Positions 6,638 through 16,109 of a stretch of DNA of 64,000 nt are shown piece by piece. Within the stretch, counting starts at the first letter, position 1, and each line of letters opens with the position of its first letter. Below the pieces are notes generated by a model that saw nothing but the letters and a program-made list of their open reading frames with translations, did not search any database and was not told the origin of the DNA. The position numbers were made by a program, and so were the translations under genes. This DNA comes from Magnetococcales bacterium WMHbinv6 (GTDB lineage: Bacteria; Pseudomonadota; Magnetococcia; Magnetococcales; Magnetaquicoccaceae), in assembly GCA_002753135.1 (NCBI GenBank), contig PDZV01000008.1, positions 1 to 64,000 on the forward strand, read 5' to 3'.

Positions 6638-9600
6638 CTGAAGAGCAGTTGGAAAAGGAGGTTCTCGGTTGGCTGCGGGAAGTCGGCTATTCCCCCCTGC
6701 ACGGCCCGGATTTGGCCCCGGATGGTCCGGCATCGGAACGCAAGGACTATCGGCAAATCCTCCTGACTGACCGTCTGCGCTCTGCCATCTCACGCCTGAA
6801 TCCCACCACCCCTGCCGCAGCCCAAGAAGATGCCCTCAAACAGGTGATGAATCTGGCCTCTCCGGTGCTGCTGGCCGCCAACCGGTATTTTCATCATCAA
6901 CTGGTAGCCGGGGTGAAGGTGTTGTATCAGAAGGATGGAGAGACACGCGGTGATTTTGTGCAACTCATCGACTGGAAGCAACCGGCCAACAACGAATGGC
7001 TGGCCATCAACCAGTACTCGGTCAAGGGGCCACGCCATACCCGCCGACCAGACATCATCCTGTTTGTGAACGGGTTACCCCTGGTGGTGCTGGAGCTGAA
7101 AAATCCGGCTGATGTGGAGGCCGACATCTGGAAGGCCTTTGAGCAACTCCAGACCTACAAAGAACAAATTCCTGATTTGTTTCAATACAATGAAATTATG
7201 GTCATCGCCGATGGCAGCGAAGCCCGCATGGGTTCTTTGACGGCCAATCAGGAACGGTTCCTGCGCTGGCGTACCATCGATGGTGCCACCTTGGACCCCT
7301 TGGGTCAGTTCAACGAGTTGGAGACCCTTATCCGGGGCGTGCTGTCCCCTGTCTATTTATTGGATTATATACGCTATTTCGTCCTGTTTGAAGAGGATGG
7401 CACCCTGGTGAAAAAGATTGCCGGGTATCATCAGTTTCATGCGGTGCGGGCTGCCATTCAACAGGTGGTGGAGGCATCCCGACCGGGCGGTCAACAGCAG
7501 GCCAAAGGCAAAGGGGGTGTGGTCTGGCACACCCAGGGGAGCGGCAAGAGCATCACCATGACCTGTTTTGCCGCACGGGTGATGCAGGAAGCGGCCATGC
7601 ACAATCCCACCATCGTGGTCATCACCGACCGCAACGATTTGGATGGGCAACTGTTCGGCGTCTTCTCGCTGGCGCAGGATTTGTTGCGTGAACAACCCAT
7701 GCAAGCCACAACCCGTCAAGAGCTGCGTTTGAAACTCAAAAACAGGGCATCCGGGGGTATCCTCTTCACCACCATTCAAAAGTTCATGCCGGGAGAGGAT
7801 GAAGACACCTTCCCGCTGCTCTCCGACCGGCACAACATTGTGGTCATCGCCGATGAGGCCCACCGCACCCAATACGGTTTTGCAGCCTCTTTGAAGGGCA
7901 AGCCGGGCCAGGAGAGGTTTCAGGCAGGTTATGCCCAGCATCTGCGGGATGCCCTGCCCAATGCCACCTTTGTGGCCTTCACCGGAACGCCGGTCTCCTC
8001 GGAAGACAAGGATACCCGTGCTGTCTTTGGCGACTATATCCACGTCTACGACATGCAACAGGCCAAAGAGGATGGAGCCACGGTTGCCATCTACTTTGAG
8101 TCTCGACTGGCCAAACTGGCCATCAACCAGGAAGAGATGCCACTGATTGACCTGGAGGTGGATGAACTGGCCGAGGATGAAGAGGAGAGCCAACAGGACA
8201 AACTGAAAACCCGCTGGGCCGCCCTGGAGAAGGTGGCGGGAGCGGAACCACGACTCATCCGCATCGCAACAGACCTGGTGTCCCACTTCGAGGAGCGCAA
8301 CAAGGCACAAACCGGCAAAGCCATGGTGGTGGCCATGAGCCGTGAAATCTGCGTGCATCTCTACAACGAAATCATCAAATTGCGCCCGGAATGGCAGGAT
8401 GCGGACCCGGAAAAGGGTGTCATCAAAATTGTCATGACCGGTTCTGCCAGCGACAAAGCCCTGCTGCGTCCTCATCTCTACGCTTGTCAGGTCAAAAAAC
8501 GGCTGGAAAAACGGTTCAAAGAGCCGAAAGACCCGCTCCGCTTGGTGATTGTGCGCGATATGTGGTTGACCGGCTTCGATGTACCCTGTCTGCATACCCT
8601 CTACGTCGATAAACCGATGAAGAGCCACAACCTGATGCAGGCGATAGCGCGTGTCAATCGGGTCTTCAAGGATAAGCAGGGCGGTTTGGTGGTGGATTAC
8701 ATCGGCATTGCCAACGAGTTGCAATCGGCTCTCAAAGAGTACACCAACAGCAGAGGTCGTGGTCGTCCTACTGTCGATGCAACAGAAGCCTATGCTTTGC
8801 TGGCCGAAAAGCTGGAGATCATCCGGGGCATGTTGCACGGCTACGACTACAGCGATTTTCTGACCACCGGTCACAAGCGTCTGGCCGGAGCCGCCAATCA
8901 TGTGCTGGAGCAGAAAGAGGGCAAGAAGCGGTTCTGTGATGAAACGTTGGCCATGAGCAAGGCGTTCACCCTCTGCTGCACCCTGGATGAAGCCAAAGCC
9001 GTGCGGGAAGAGGTGGCTTTTTTCCAGGCGGTGCGGATCATTCTGACCAAACGGGACATCAGCCAGAAAAAATTGACCGACGAAGAGAAGGAACTGGCCA
9101 TCCGGCAAATCATCAACGCTGCCGTGGTTTCGGACCAGGTGGTGGATATCTTCGATGCGGTGGGACTGGACAAACCCAACATCGGCATTCTGGATGATGA
9201 ATTTCTGGCTGAGGTCCGCAATCTGCCCGAACGCAATCTGGCGGTCGAGTTGCTGGAGAGATTGCTGCATGGGGAAATCAAGTCCCGCTTCTCCCGCAAT
9301 CTCGTCCAGGGGAAAAAGTTCTCTGAACTGCTTGCCAACGTCATCAAACGCTATCAAAACCGGGGAATCGAGACCGCCCAGGTGATTGAAGAGCTGATTG
9401 AAATGGCCAAAAAATTCCGGGAAGCCTCCAAACGGGAAGGGGAACTGGGACTGAGCGAGGATGAAATCCGTTTCTACGATGCCCTGGCAGACAACGAATC
9501 CGCCGTTCGGGAGTTGGGCGATGAAACCCTGAAGAAGATTGCCCAAGAGTTGACGGAAAATCTCAGAAAAAATCTCACCGTGGACTGGTCATCCCGCGAG

Positions 9601-9735
9601 AGTGTCCGGGCACAGTTACGATTGATGGTCAGGCGCATCCTGCGCAAATACAAATATCCCCCCGACCAGCAGGATGCCGCCGTTGACCTGGTGCTGTTGC
9701 AGGCTCAGGCCATCGGGGAAGAGTGGGTGGTTTGA
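6634..9735 (+). CDS. hsdR: Type I restriction endonuclease subunit HsdR
   Basis: A 1033-residue motor and nuclease subunit. The N-terminal PD-(D/E)xK nuclease has D140, E154 and K156 (PDIILF...LELKNP). The SF2 translocase follows with Walker A HTQGSGKS (299-306), DEAH (407-410) and FTGTP (motif III). The C-terminal helical part contacts HsdM. The length is typical and all motifs are intact, so the restriction enzyme appears functional. ATGA overlap with fic couples the two genes. A long frame on the opposite strand is a shadow. Confidence 0.95.
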   Translation: MTEEQLEKEVLGWLREVGYSPLHGPDLAPDGPASERKDYRQILLTDRLRSAISRLNPTTPAAAQEDALKQVMNLASPVLLAANRYFHHQLVAGVKVLYQKDGETRGDFVQLIDWKQPANNEWLAINQYSVKGPRHTRRPDIILFVNGLPLVVLELKNPADVEADIWKAFEQLQTYKEQIPDLFQYNEIMVIADGSEARMGSLTANQERFLRWRTIDGATLDPLGQFNELETLIRGVLSPVYLLDYIRYFVLFEEDGTLVKKIAGYHQFHAVRAAIQQVVEASRPGGQQQAKGKGGVVWHTQGSGKSITMTCFAARVMQEAAMHNPTIVVITDRNDLDGQLFGVFSLAQDLLREQPMQATTRQELRLKLKNRASGGILFTTIQKFMPGEDEDTFPLLSDRHNIVVIADEAHRTQYGFAASLKGKPGQERFQAGYAQHLRDALPNATFVAFTGTPVSSEDKDTRAVFGDYIHVYDMQQAKEDGATVAIYFESRLAKLAINQEEMPLIDLEVDELAEDEEESQQDKLKTRWAALEKVAGAEPRLIRIATDLVSHFEERNKAQTGKAMVVAMSREICVHLYNEIIKLRPEWQDADPEKGVIKIVMTGSASDKALLRPHLYACQVKKRLEKRFKEPKDPLRLVIVRDMWLTGFDVPCLHTLYVDKPMKSHNLMQAIARVNRVFKDKQGGLVVDYIGIANELQSALKEYTNSRGRGRPTVDATEAYALLAEKLEIIRGMLHGYDYSDFLTTGHKRLAGAANHVLEQKEGKKRFCDETLAMSKAFTLCCTLDEAKAVREEVAFFQAVRIILTKRDISQKKLTDEEKELAIRQIINAAVVSDQVVDIFDAVGLDKPNIGILDDEFLAEVRNLPERNLAVELLERLLHGEIKSRFSRNLVQGKKFSELLANVIKRYQNRGIETAQVIEELIEMAKKFREASKREGELGLSEDEIRFYDALADNESAVRELGDETLKKIAQELTENLRKNLTVDWSSRESVRAQLRLMVRRILRKYKYPPDQQDAAVDLVLLQAQAIGEEWVV

Positions 9736-10011
9736 TGGTGATGCCAAGAGGATATTGCTGCCGATGGCAATCGTCCACGGTTTTCCGACCGTTCTGGGAA
9801 AATTGTTTGCCAGGTTCAAAGTTTTTGGTTCGATGCTGACCATGTGGACAAGGCATTCCAATCGTCAGGAGCCAACAAACAACACACAATGATATAGGGC
9901 ATCCTGCACGCGACCCCCTGATACCAGTGATTTCCAGCAATCATCTGGGAATTATTGGTGTTTTCAGTGGAAACAGGAAATCGGAAAGCGATGTCTGCTC
10001 TGAAGGTATGG
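9736..10011. other. Intergenic region after hsdR
   Basis: No convincing gene, RNA or mobile-element end was seen. The only structure is a weak 5-bp hairpin (ACGGT/ACCGT, near 9776-9794). The island probably ends near or just after the following toxin-antitoxin pair. Confidence 0.4.
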
Positions 10012-10335
10012 TCAAGCAATCGCCTCAAGCCCTTTCTTGGCGACCAGAGAGAGCAGCTTCAGAGCCGGGCCGGCAGGTTTTTTGATACCCCGTTCCCACT
10101 GACTGACCGAATCCTTGGACACGTTCAGATAGTTGGCAAAAATCGATTGGCTCACCTGGGACTTCTCACGCAGTTGCCGGATCTCTTCCGGGGCAAACTG
10201 TTTAACAGGAGTCAGGCACGCCTCATCGAATTCCCGCATGGTCTGTTTATCGACCACCCCGGCTTCGTACATTTCAGACATGGTTTGATGAATAGCCTCC
10301 ATTGCCTCACTTTTATAAATCAGATGTTTTTTCAT
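10012..10335 (-). CDS. HigA/NadS-like XRE antitoxin
   Basis: A 107-residue protein with a Cro/C1 helix-turn-helix at about residues 50-100 (EIRQLREKSQVSQSIFANYLNVSKDSVSQWERG), followed by KKPAGPALKLLSLV. The 45-residue N-terminal extension before the DNA-binding domain is typical of HigA-like antitoxins of the NadS group. It lies 13 bases downstream of a RelE-fold toxin gene, so the toxin is first in the unit, as in higBA. It should bind the toxin and repress their common promoter. Confidence 0.87.
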   Translation of the reverse strand: MKKHLIYKSEAMEAIHQTMSEMYEAGVVDKQTMREFDEACLTPVKQFAPEEIRQLREKSQVSQSIFANYLNVSKDSVSQWERGIKKPAGPALKLLSLVAKKGLEAIA

Positions 10336-10348
10336 GGCATATCACCTC

Positions 10349-10702
10349 TTAATACGTGCCTTTTTCAATGAATCCTGCCAAAACCGTTTCGGACAAAGAA
10401 AACACAAAGTCAGACATCGATTTGAATGCTTTTTCCTCAGAAATCTCGATATTTGCCGTTTCACTCTTTGGAAACCCATACACGAAGAAAGCCCGGTTAC
10501 CCCGCCGGTACAGTATCACGGTCCTGTAACCACCCGACTTTCCCGCACCTTCCCTGGCGATGCGCTTCTTGATGACGCCACCGCCGTAGTCAGCATCCAC
10601 CAACCCGGCTTCCGCCTCCCGTACCGCTGCACACAGGAGAGCATCGCTGATACGCTCTTTTATTGCAAATTTTGCAAACCATCGGTTTTTGAAAACCCTC
10701 AC
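10349..10702 (-). CDS. RelE/HigB-family toxin
   Basis: A 117-residue protein of the RelE-fold group that pairs with NadS-like antitoxins. Recognisable segments are KNRWFAKFAIKERISD at the start, GGVIKKRIAREGAGKSGGYRTVILYRR in the middle (the basic strand-loop region), and FVYGFPKSETANI. Such toxins are ribosome-dependent or free RNases. It is followed by its antitoxin gene 13 bases downstream. The 118-bp gap to the selO stop holds its promoter region on the minus strand. Confidence 0.87.
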   Translation of the reverse strand: MRVFKNRWFAKFAIKERISDALLCAAVREAEAGLVDADYGGGVIKKRIAREGAGKSGGYRTVILYRRGNRAFFVYGFPKSETANIEISEEKAFKSMSDFVFSLSETVLAGFIEKGTY

Positions 10703-10820
10703 GTTTCATCCTTACCGGAAGCAGAAGAGTTGACACCAACATATCGAACTCTGTTCTATGATTCAAGCGGAATGATGAGCAATCGAGGCGATGAAACCCT
10801 GCAGCGCATGTTCGCCAGGG

Positions 10821-12320
10821 TCAGGTGCCACAAAACGTTTGATACTCCCCCCAGGTTGCCGGTGGTGGCTGGCTGAAGGTATCCTGACCCTCCTGCTGTT
10901 GAAAAGGCGTTTGCAGCACCTGGTATAACTGCCGATAGGGCTGCCACTCACCCTGCTCCACGGCGGCGCTTAGTGCGTTTTCGAGCAGATAATTACGCGG
11001 AATATATAGCGGATTGACCGCATTCATCGCGTTTGCCCGCAGGGCATCATCCGGCCCATCTCGCCGCACCACTGCCAACCATTCCGCCAACCAACGTCGA
11101 GCCGCCAACGGGTCACGGAAACCGGCACACCAGGCGGCCTCTCCCTCGGCACCTGTCAGCAGCACCTCTGCCAAGCGACGCAAGGTCAAGGTATAATCTG
11201 CCCTGCCCCGATACATGCACTCCAGCAACCGCTCGATCAACTGGGCATCCGCCGGATCTTTACCGCTCAAACCCAGCTTTGCCCGCATTCCCTGCAACCA
11301 ATTCTCCTGCAACAGCTCGGGAAAAAGTGCCAACATCTCTTGCATGATCCGCTTGCCTTTTCCCGGTTGCTCTGTTTCCAGCAACGGCAACAACGCCTCT
11401 GCCATCCGCCACATGTTCCAGGCAGCGATGGCCGGTTGATTGCCGTAGGCATAGCGACCCCAATGGTCAATGGAACTGAATACCGTGGACGGATCGTAAT
11501 GGTCCATGAAGGCACAGGGCCCATAGTCAATGGTTTCGCCGGAAAGAGCGGTATTGTCGGTATTCATGACCCCATGGATAAACCCCACCTGCAACCAACG
11601 GGCAATCAACTGCGCCTGCTGGCGGATAACCGCCTGCAACAGGCTGCAAGCAGGTTTGTCTCTCTCTTGCCACTCGGGATAATGACGCCGCAGGGTGTAA
11701 TCGAGCAACTGGCGCACCCCCGGCCAATCGTTGCGAGCAGCAAAATATTGCAACGTGCCAACCCGAATATGGCTGGCTGCCACCCGTGTCAACACCGCCC
11801 CCGGCAACACCTGTTCACGAAAAACCGGATCTCCGCTGGTCACCACCGCCAGAGAACGACTGGTGGGAACGCCCAAAGCAAACATCGCCTCTGACACCAG
11901 ATATTCGCGCAGGACCGGCCCCAACCAGGCACGACCATCACCCCGACGCGAATAGGGGGTACGGCCACTCCCTTTCAACTGCACATCCTGTCTGCGCCCC
12001 TGGCGATCGATCACCTCACCCAACAGAATGGCCCGTCCATCGCCCAACTGCGGCACAAATTGGCCAAATTGATCACCGGCATAGGCCAGGGCAATCGGGG
12101 AGGCATCCGGCGGCAACAGATTGCCGGAAAACCATTGCGCCCCAAAGCGCCACAACAGATCGCTCTCCCAGCCTAAAGCGTGGGCCAAAGGTTCATTCAA
12201 CAACACCATCTCCGGCTTGCTGACCGGCTCTGGAGGCAACCGGCTGTAAAAATGTGCCGGCAAACTTTGGTAGCTGTGGCTCAAACCCAAAGCGGGCCCC
12301 AGCGTGGCAGAGGGTAACAT
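10821..12320 (-). CDS. selO: Protein adenylyltransferase SelO (YdiU/UPF0061)
   Basis: A 499-residue pseudokinase-fold enzyme that AMPylates proteins on Ser, Thr or Tyr and is linked to redox homeostasis in bacteria. Family segments are AYAGDQFGQFVPQLGDGRA, VQLKGSGRTPYSRRGDGRA (nucleotide-binding Lys), FIHGVMNTDN with the metal-binding residues, and DYGPCAFMD. The Met at 12320 starts right at family similarity; a longer frame upstream runs into msrB DNA. It begins five bases after the msrB stop, so msrB and selO form one unit, sensible for two oxidative-stress functions. Confidence 0.93.
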   Translation of the reverse strand: MLPSATLGPALGLSHSYQSLPAHFYSRLPPEPVSKPEMVLLNEPLAHALGWESDLLWRFGAQWFSGNLLPPDASPIALAYAGDQFGQFVPQLGDGRAILLGEVIDRQGRRQDVQLKGSGRTPYSRRGDGRAWLGPVLREYLVSEAMFALGVPTSRSLAVVTSGDPVFREQVLPGAVLTRVAASHIRVGTLQYFAARNDWPGVRQLLDYTLRRHYPEWQERDKPACSLLQAVIRQQAQLIARWLQVGFIHGVMNTDNTALSGETIDYGPCAFMDHYDPSTVFSSIDHWGRYAYGNQPAIAAWNMWRMAEALLPLLETEQPGKGKRIMQEMLALFPELLQENWLQGMRAKLGLSGKDPADAQLIERLLECMYRGRADYTLTLRRLAEVLLTGAEGEAAWCAGFRDPLAARRWLAEWLAVVRRDGPDDALRANAMNAVNPLYIPRNYLLENALSAAVEQGEWQPYRQLYQVLQTPFQQQEGQDTFSQPPPATWGEYQTFCGT

Positions 12321-12325
12321 GCCGC

Positions 12326-12727
12326 TTACTCTGCCGCCGGGACAAAACGCAAGGCGACACCATTGTTGCAATAGCGTAATCCGGTCGGCTGCGGGCCGTC
12401 GGGAAAAACATGACCCTGATGGCCGCCACAGCGGGCGCAATGGTATTCCGTGCGCGGCACCAACAGATGATAATCGGTTTTGCTGGCCACGCTCTCCGGC
12501 AGGGCGGCAAAAAAACTGGGCCAACCGCTGCCACTTTCATATTTCGTCGCCGCATCAAACAGCGCCTGCCCACACCCGGCACAATGATAGATGCCCGCTC
12601 TTTTCTCCCGATTGAACGGACTGGAACCTGGTCGTTCCGTCCCCTCCTGGCGCAAAACACGGTACTGTTCCGGCGTCAAACAGTGTTGCCATTCGGCATC
12701 ATTGACAGGTAGTTGCTTCTCTTCCAT
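12326..12727 (-). CDS. msrB: Peptide methionine-R-sulfoxide reductase MsrB
   Basis: A 133-residue cytoplasmic enzyme reducing methionine-R-sulfoxide in proteins. Two CxxC zinc motifs are present (HCAGCG near residue 48 and HCARCG near residue 96), then GHVFPDGP and the active-site segment GLRYCNNGVALRF with the catalytic Cys. Met1 is preceded by AGGAG at good spacing. The gene is first in a two-gene unit with selO. Confidence 0.94.
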   Translation of the reverse strand: MEEKQLPVNDAEWQHCLTPEQYRVLRQEGTERPGSSPFNREKRAGIYHCAGCGQALFDAATKYESGSGWPSFFAALPESVASKTDYHLLVPRTEYHCARCGGHQGHVFPDGPQPTGLRYCNNGVALRFVPAAE

Positions 12728-12884
12728 CTTCTCTGCTCCTGTTCTCGATCATTATCTCCCGCCTGCATGACAATTGGGACCGGTTTTCTTTTGCACCGGT
12801 TCCCCTTATGATGAAGAAAAAAGCGGCAGATCATTTGGCCAATTGCCCCATTTTTCTCTTCCCTCTTTGCCTGATGGATATGGC

Positions 12885-14372
12885 ATGTCAGACGCCAACA
12901 CAGCACCAGCAACCGTAAGCACACTGATTGCGCAGGCTGCCGAACAACTGCGTCAGCAGAATCATGCTGCCGTCAGCCGCTCAGCCCAGCAGATTCTGGC
13001 CATCGACCCGGGCAACAGTGACGCACTCTATCTGCTCGGCATGAGCGCCATGGCCATGAACCGACCTGATCTGGCGGCCAACCTGATCGGCAAGGCTGTC
13101 GAGCGACAGGCAGGACGCCCCTATTATCATCTCAATTTGGGGTTGGCACAAAGCCGCCTCGGTTTGTTGGCAGAGGCTGAAGCCTCGTTATGGCAGGCGC
13201 TGGCTTTGCAAGAAGATCTGCCGGAAGCCTATGTCAACTTGGGCAACCTCTCTTTTGCACGCAACGAACGGCAGCAAGCCGCCGCCTTTTACCACAAGGC
13301 GCTCACCTATCATTCCGGGCTGGAATCGGCTTGGTACAATCTGGGTATTCTCGAACAGGAGGCGGGGCGTCAACAGCAGGCGCTGGCCCATTTTGCCCGC
13401 GCCCTGCAGGCGGATCCCCAGAACGCCAGAACACATATGGGACGGGCGGCCTCCTTGTTAAAACAGGGCGATTATCAGGCCGGATGGCAGGCGTATGAGT
13501 GGCGCTTTCGTCTGCCGGATAATGGACCCCGTATCTGTCCGGTGCCACGATGGCAGGGAGAGCCGTTGCCGGGCAAACGCATTTATCTCTATACCGAACA
13601 AGGATTTGGTGACGCTTTGATGTTTGCCCGTTTTATTGCCCCGCTGCGGGCAATGGGGGCCATTACCCTGCTCGAATGCCGACCGGAACTGCTGGCACTG
13701 TTTCGCCAATCGGAGCTGGCCGACCGCATCGAAGCGCGGGAGATCGGTGACCAGCAACCGCCTCCTTTTGACTATGATCTGCACCTGCCGTTGCTGAGTC
13801 TGCCGCATCTGTTGGCCTGCACCCTGGACAATTTGCCGGCCACGGTGCCCTATTTGTCTGTCGACCCGGCAGTTGCCGCCCGCTGGGCGGCCCGATTCGC
13901 CGCTGACAAGGGGTTCAAGGTCGGCCTCTCCTGGTCCGGCAACCCCGATGCCACGGTCAACCACTACCGCGCCTGTCGCTTGACCGATTTGTTGCCGTTG
14001 CTGCAACTGCCGGGAATCACCTTCTACAGTCTGCAAAAGGGCACACCAGCAGAGCAATTGACAGCGGCGCTGCAGGCAGAATACGCCATTCAGCCGCTGG
14101 CCGAAGCGTTGCATGATTTTCAGGAAACAGCAGCGGCGCTGCAACACCTGGATCTGTTGATCTCTACCGATACCGCCATTGTCCACCTGGCAGGGGCTCT
14201 GGGCAGACCGGTCTGGACCCTGTTGCACAGCGCCGCCGAATGGCGCTGGCTTCAGGAGAGAAGCGACACTCCCTGGTATCCGGGCATGCGTCTGTTCCGG
14301 CAAACAGAGTTGGGAGCCTGGCAGCAACCTGTCCGCCAAATGGTCCAGGCTTTGGCGGACAGATCGCGTTAA
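12885..14372 (+). CDS. TPR protein with glycosyltransferase-9-like C-terminal domain
   Basis: A 495-residue protein. Residues 1-215 are tandem tetratricopeptide repeats (AEASLWQALALQEDLPEAYVNLGN and similar units of 34). The C-terminal half resembles the heptosyltransferase/GT9 fold: LYTEQGFGDALMFARFI, GLSWSGNP, then ISTDTAIVHLAGALGRPVWTLL, the typical nucleotide-sugar-binding end. Proteins of this architecture are common in proteobacteria and are suspected of protein or surface glycosylation; the substrate is unknown. The Met at 12885 is used because the upstream frame has no similarity. Its stop and that of prfB share one TTAA (14369-14372). Confidence 0.82.
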   Translation: MSDANTAPATVSTLIAQAAEQLRQQNHAAVSRSAQQILAIDPGNSDALYLLGMSAMAMNRPDLAANLIGKAVERQAGRPYYHLNLGLAQSRLGLLAEAEASLWQALALQEDLPEAYVNLGNLSFARNERQQAAAFYHKALTYHSGLESAWYNLGILEQEAGRQQQALAHFARALQADPQNARTHMGRAASLLKQGDYQAGWQAYEWRFRLPDNGPRICPVPRWQGEPLPGKRIYLYTEQGFGDALMFARFIAPLRAMGAITLLECRPELLALFRQSELADRIEAREIGDQQPPPFDYDLHLPLLSLPHLLACTLDNLPATVPYLSVDPAVAARWAARFAADKGFKVGLSWSGNPDATVNHYRACRLTDLLPLLQLPGITFYSLQKGTPAEQLTAALQAEYAIQPLAEALHDFQETAAALQHLDLLISTDTAIVHLAGALGRPVWTLLHSAAEWRWLQERSDTPWYPGMRLFRQTELGAWQQPVRQMVQALADRSR

Positions 14373-15473
14373 GAGGTCCCCAGACGACGGGCCAGCGCTG
14401 CCCGCAAAAAATCGTCCAAATCTCCATCCAACACCGCGTCGGCATTGCCTTTTTCTACACCGGTGCGCAAATCCTTGACCATGCGGTAGGGGTGCAACAC
14501 ATAAGAACGAATCTGATGGCCCCAACCGATGTCGGTTTTGGCATCGTTGACCGCCTGGCTCTCTTCCGCCCGTTTGTCCATCTCCAGTTGATAGAGTCGG
14601 GATTTGAGCATGTTCATCGCCTCATCCTTGTTGCGATGTTGCGAACGACCATTTTGGCATTGCACCACGATTCCGGTGGGAAAATGGGTGATGCGAATTG
14701 CGGAACTGGTCTTGTTGACATGCTGCCCACCGGCACCGGAGGCACGAAAGGTATCGATACGCAGATCCTTTTCGTCAATCTCCACCTGAATGGTATCATC
14801 CACCTCCGGGTAGACGTAGACCGAGGCAAAAGAGGTGTGCCGCCGGGCATTGGAATCAAAAGGGCTGATGCGGACTAAACGATGCACCCCGCCTTCGGTT
14901 TTGAGATAGCCGTAAGCAAACTCCCCTTCGATACGCACCGAGACCGATTTGCAGCCCGCCTCGTCCCCTGGCTGATAGTCGCTGATTTCCGCTTTGTAGC
15001 CATGGGCATCACACCAGCGCAGATACATGCGCAGCAACATATCGGCCCAGTCTTGTGACTCCGTACCACCCGCGCCGGGATGAATTTCCAGAAAGGCGTG
15101 GTTGATATCCAACTCACCCGACAACATGCGTTGCAACTCCAGGGCTTCCACCCGTTGCAACAATTCACCGGCCTGTTGCGCCACTTCGGCGACCACCTGC
15201 TGATCGCCCTCCTCTTCCGCCAACTGATAGAGCGCCTCGCTGTCCTCGACCGAGCGTTGCAAAACTTCCCATTCGCCAATGGTCTTTTCCAGCTCGCGTT
15301 TTTCCCGCATCAACCGTTTGGCTTCCGCCGGATTGGCCCACAGTACGGGATCTTCACTCAGGGCGCACAACTCTTCCAACCGTTTTTTGCCTTGTTCGTA
15401 GTCAAAGATGCCCCCTTAGGAGAATCAGCTTCTCCTGGATGGCAGAAAAAATTTTTTGGCTGTTTTCGTCCAT
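14369..15473 (-). CDS. prfB: Peptide chain release factor 2, with programmed +1 frameshift
   Basis: RF2 recognises UGA and UAA and triggers peptide release. The long frame (from 15401 downward, starting D-Y-E-Q-G-K-K-R-L) holds the GGQ motif in SGAGGQHVNKTSSA and the RF2 stop-recognition region SPFDSNARRHTSF. The first 23 or so codons lie in another frame: ATG at 15473, MDENSQKIFSAIQEKLILL-R-G-H-L, ending at UGA 15404-15402. The shift signal CUU-UGA-C is preceded by the Shine-Dalgarno-like AGGGGG, as in Escherichia coli prfB. RF2 thus regulates its own synthesis. A start two codons upstream (15479) is also possible. Confidence 0.95.
15402..15420 (-). promoter_or_regulatory. prfB programmed +1 frameshift site
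   Basis: On the minus strand the sequence is CCTAAGGGGGCATCTTTGACT. AGGGGG acts as internal Shine-Dalgarno three bases before the slippery CTT, followed by the in-frame stop TGA and C. Slow UGA decoding when RF2 is scarce favours the shift into the RF2 frame. Confidence 0.93.
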
Positions 15474-15618
15474 TACCATCACCGTTTTGCTTGAACAGAC
15501 AGACACTTTTGAGGTAATTATACCACCTTATAATTCGTGCGTCACCGGTTGGTCCGGTCTGCCAAACGACAGATCCGACGGTGCGCTTGTTCATTCTCCA
15601 ACGTTAGGAAACCGGAAC

Positions 15619-16074
15619 ATGTCGCAAACGGCTGAAGTCAACCCGGACAAACTGGTTGAATTGCTTGATAAAATTCCATTTTTTCAGGATTTTTCCTCCT
15701 ACGAAAAAAAACGGGTCGCCGGCAATCAAACCGCCTTCAAATCCTACCGCGCCGGAGCCAAGGTGGTCAAAGAGGGGGATACGGACACCTCTTTTTTCAT
15801 CATTTTGTCGGGCACGGTCAGCGTGGTTAAACAGGGTGCTGCGATCATCAACCTGGGCACCGGAGAATTTTTCGGCGAAATGGCTTTTCTGACCAACGAA
15901 CCCAGACAAACCAGCGTTGTGGCACTCGATGATTCGGTTGTTGCCTTGCAGGTCGACCAGGAGCTGATGAAACGGTTGAGCGCCGAAATTCGCGAAAAAG
16001 TCAAAGATCAAATCATTATCAAACTGATCGAACGACTCAACAAAACCACGGAACGGTTGCGGGTGCGGATGTAA
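15619..16074 (+). CDS. Cyclic-nucleotide-binding domain protein
   Basis: A 151-residue single-domain CAP_ED (cNMP-binding) protein. Residues 15-130 show the beta-roll FKSYRAGAKVVKEGDTDTSFFIILSGTV and the phosphate-binding cassette GEFFGEMAFLTNEPRQTSVVAL, which has the conserved Glu but Gln instead of the usual Ala just after the Arg. There is no DNA-binding domain, so it is probably a regulatory subunit acting by protein contact. It is divergent from prfB. The stop codon lies in a 21-bp tandem duplication. Confidence 0.88.
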   Translation: MSQTAEVNPDKLVELLDKIPFFQDFSSYEKKRVAGNQTAFKSYRAGAKVVKEGDTDTSFFIILSGTVSVVKQGAAIINLGTGEFFGEMAFLTNEPRQTSVVALDDSVVALQVDQELMKRLSAEIREKVKDQIIIKLIERLNKTTERLRVRM

Positions 16075-16093
16075 CGGTTGCGGGTGCGGATGT
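16053..16093 (+). repeat. 21-bp tandem duplication across a stop codon
   Basis: ACGGTTGCGGGTGCGGATGT occurs at 16053-16072 and again at 16074-16093. The first copy encodes the last residues of the cNMP-binding protein (R-L-R-V-R-M) and the stop codon TAA falls at the junction; the second copy lies in the gap before the YciI gene. Confidence 0.9.
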
Positions 16094-16109
16094 CATTTAT
16101 AAAAGGGCT

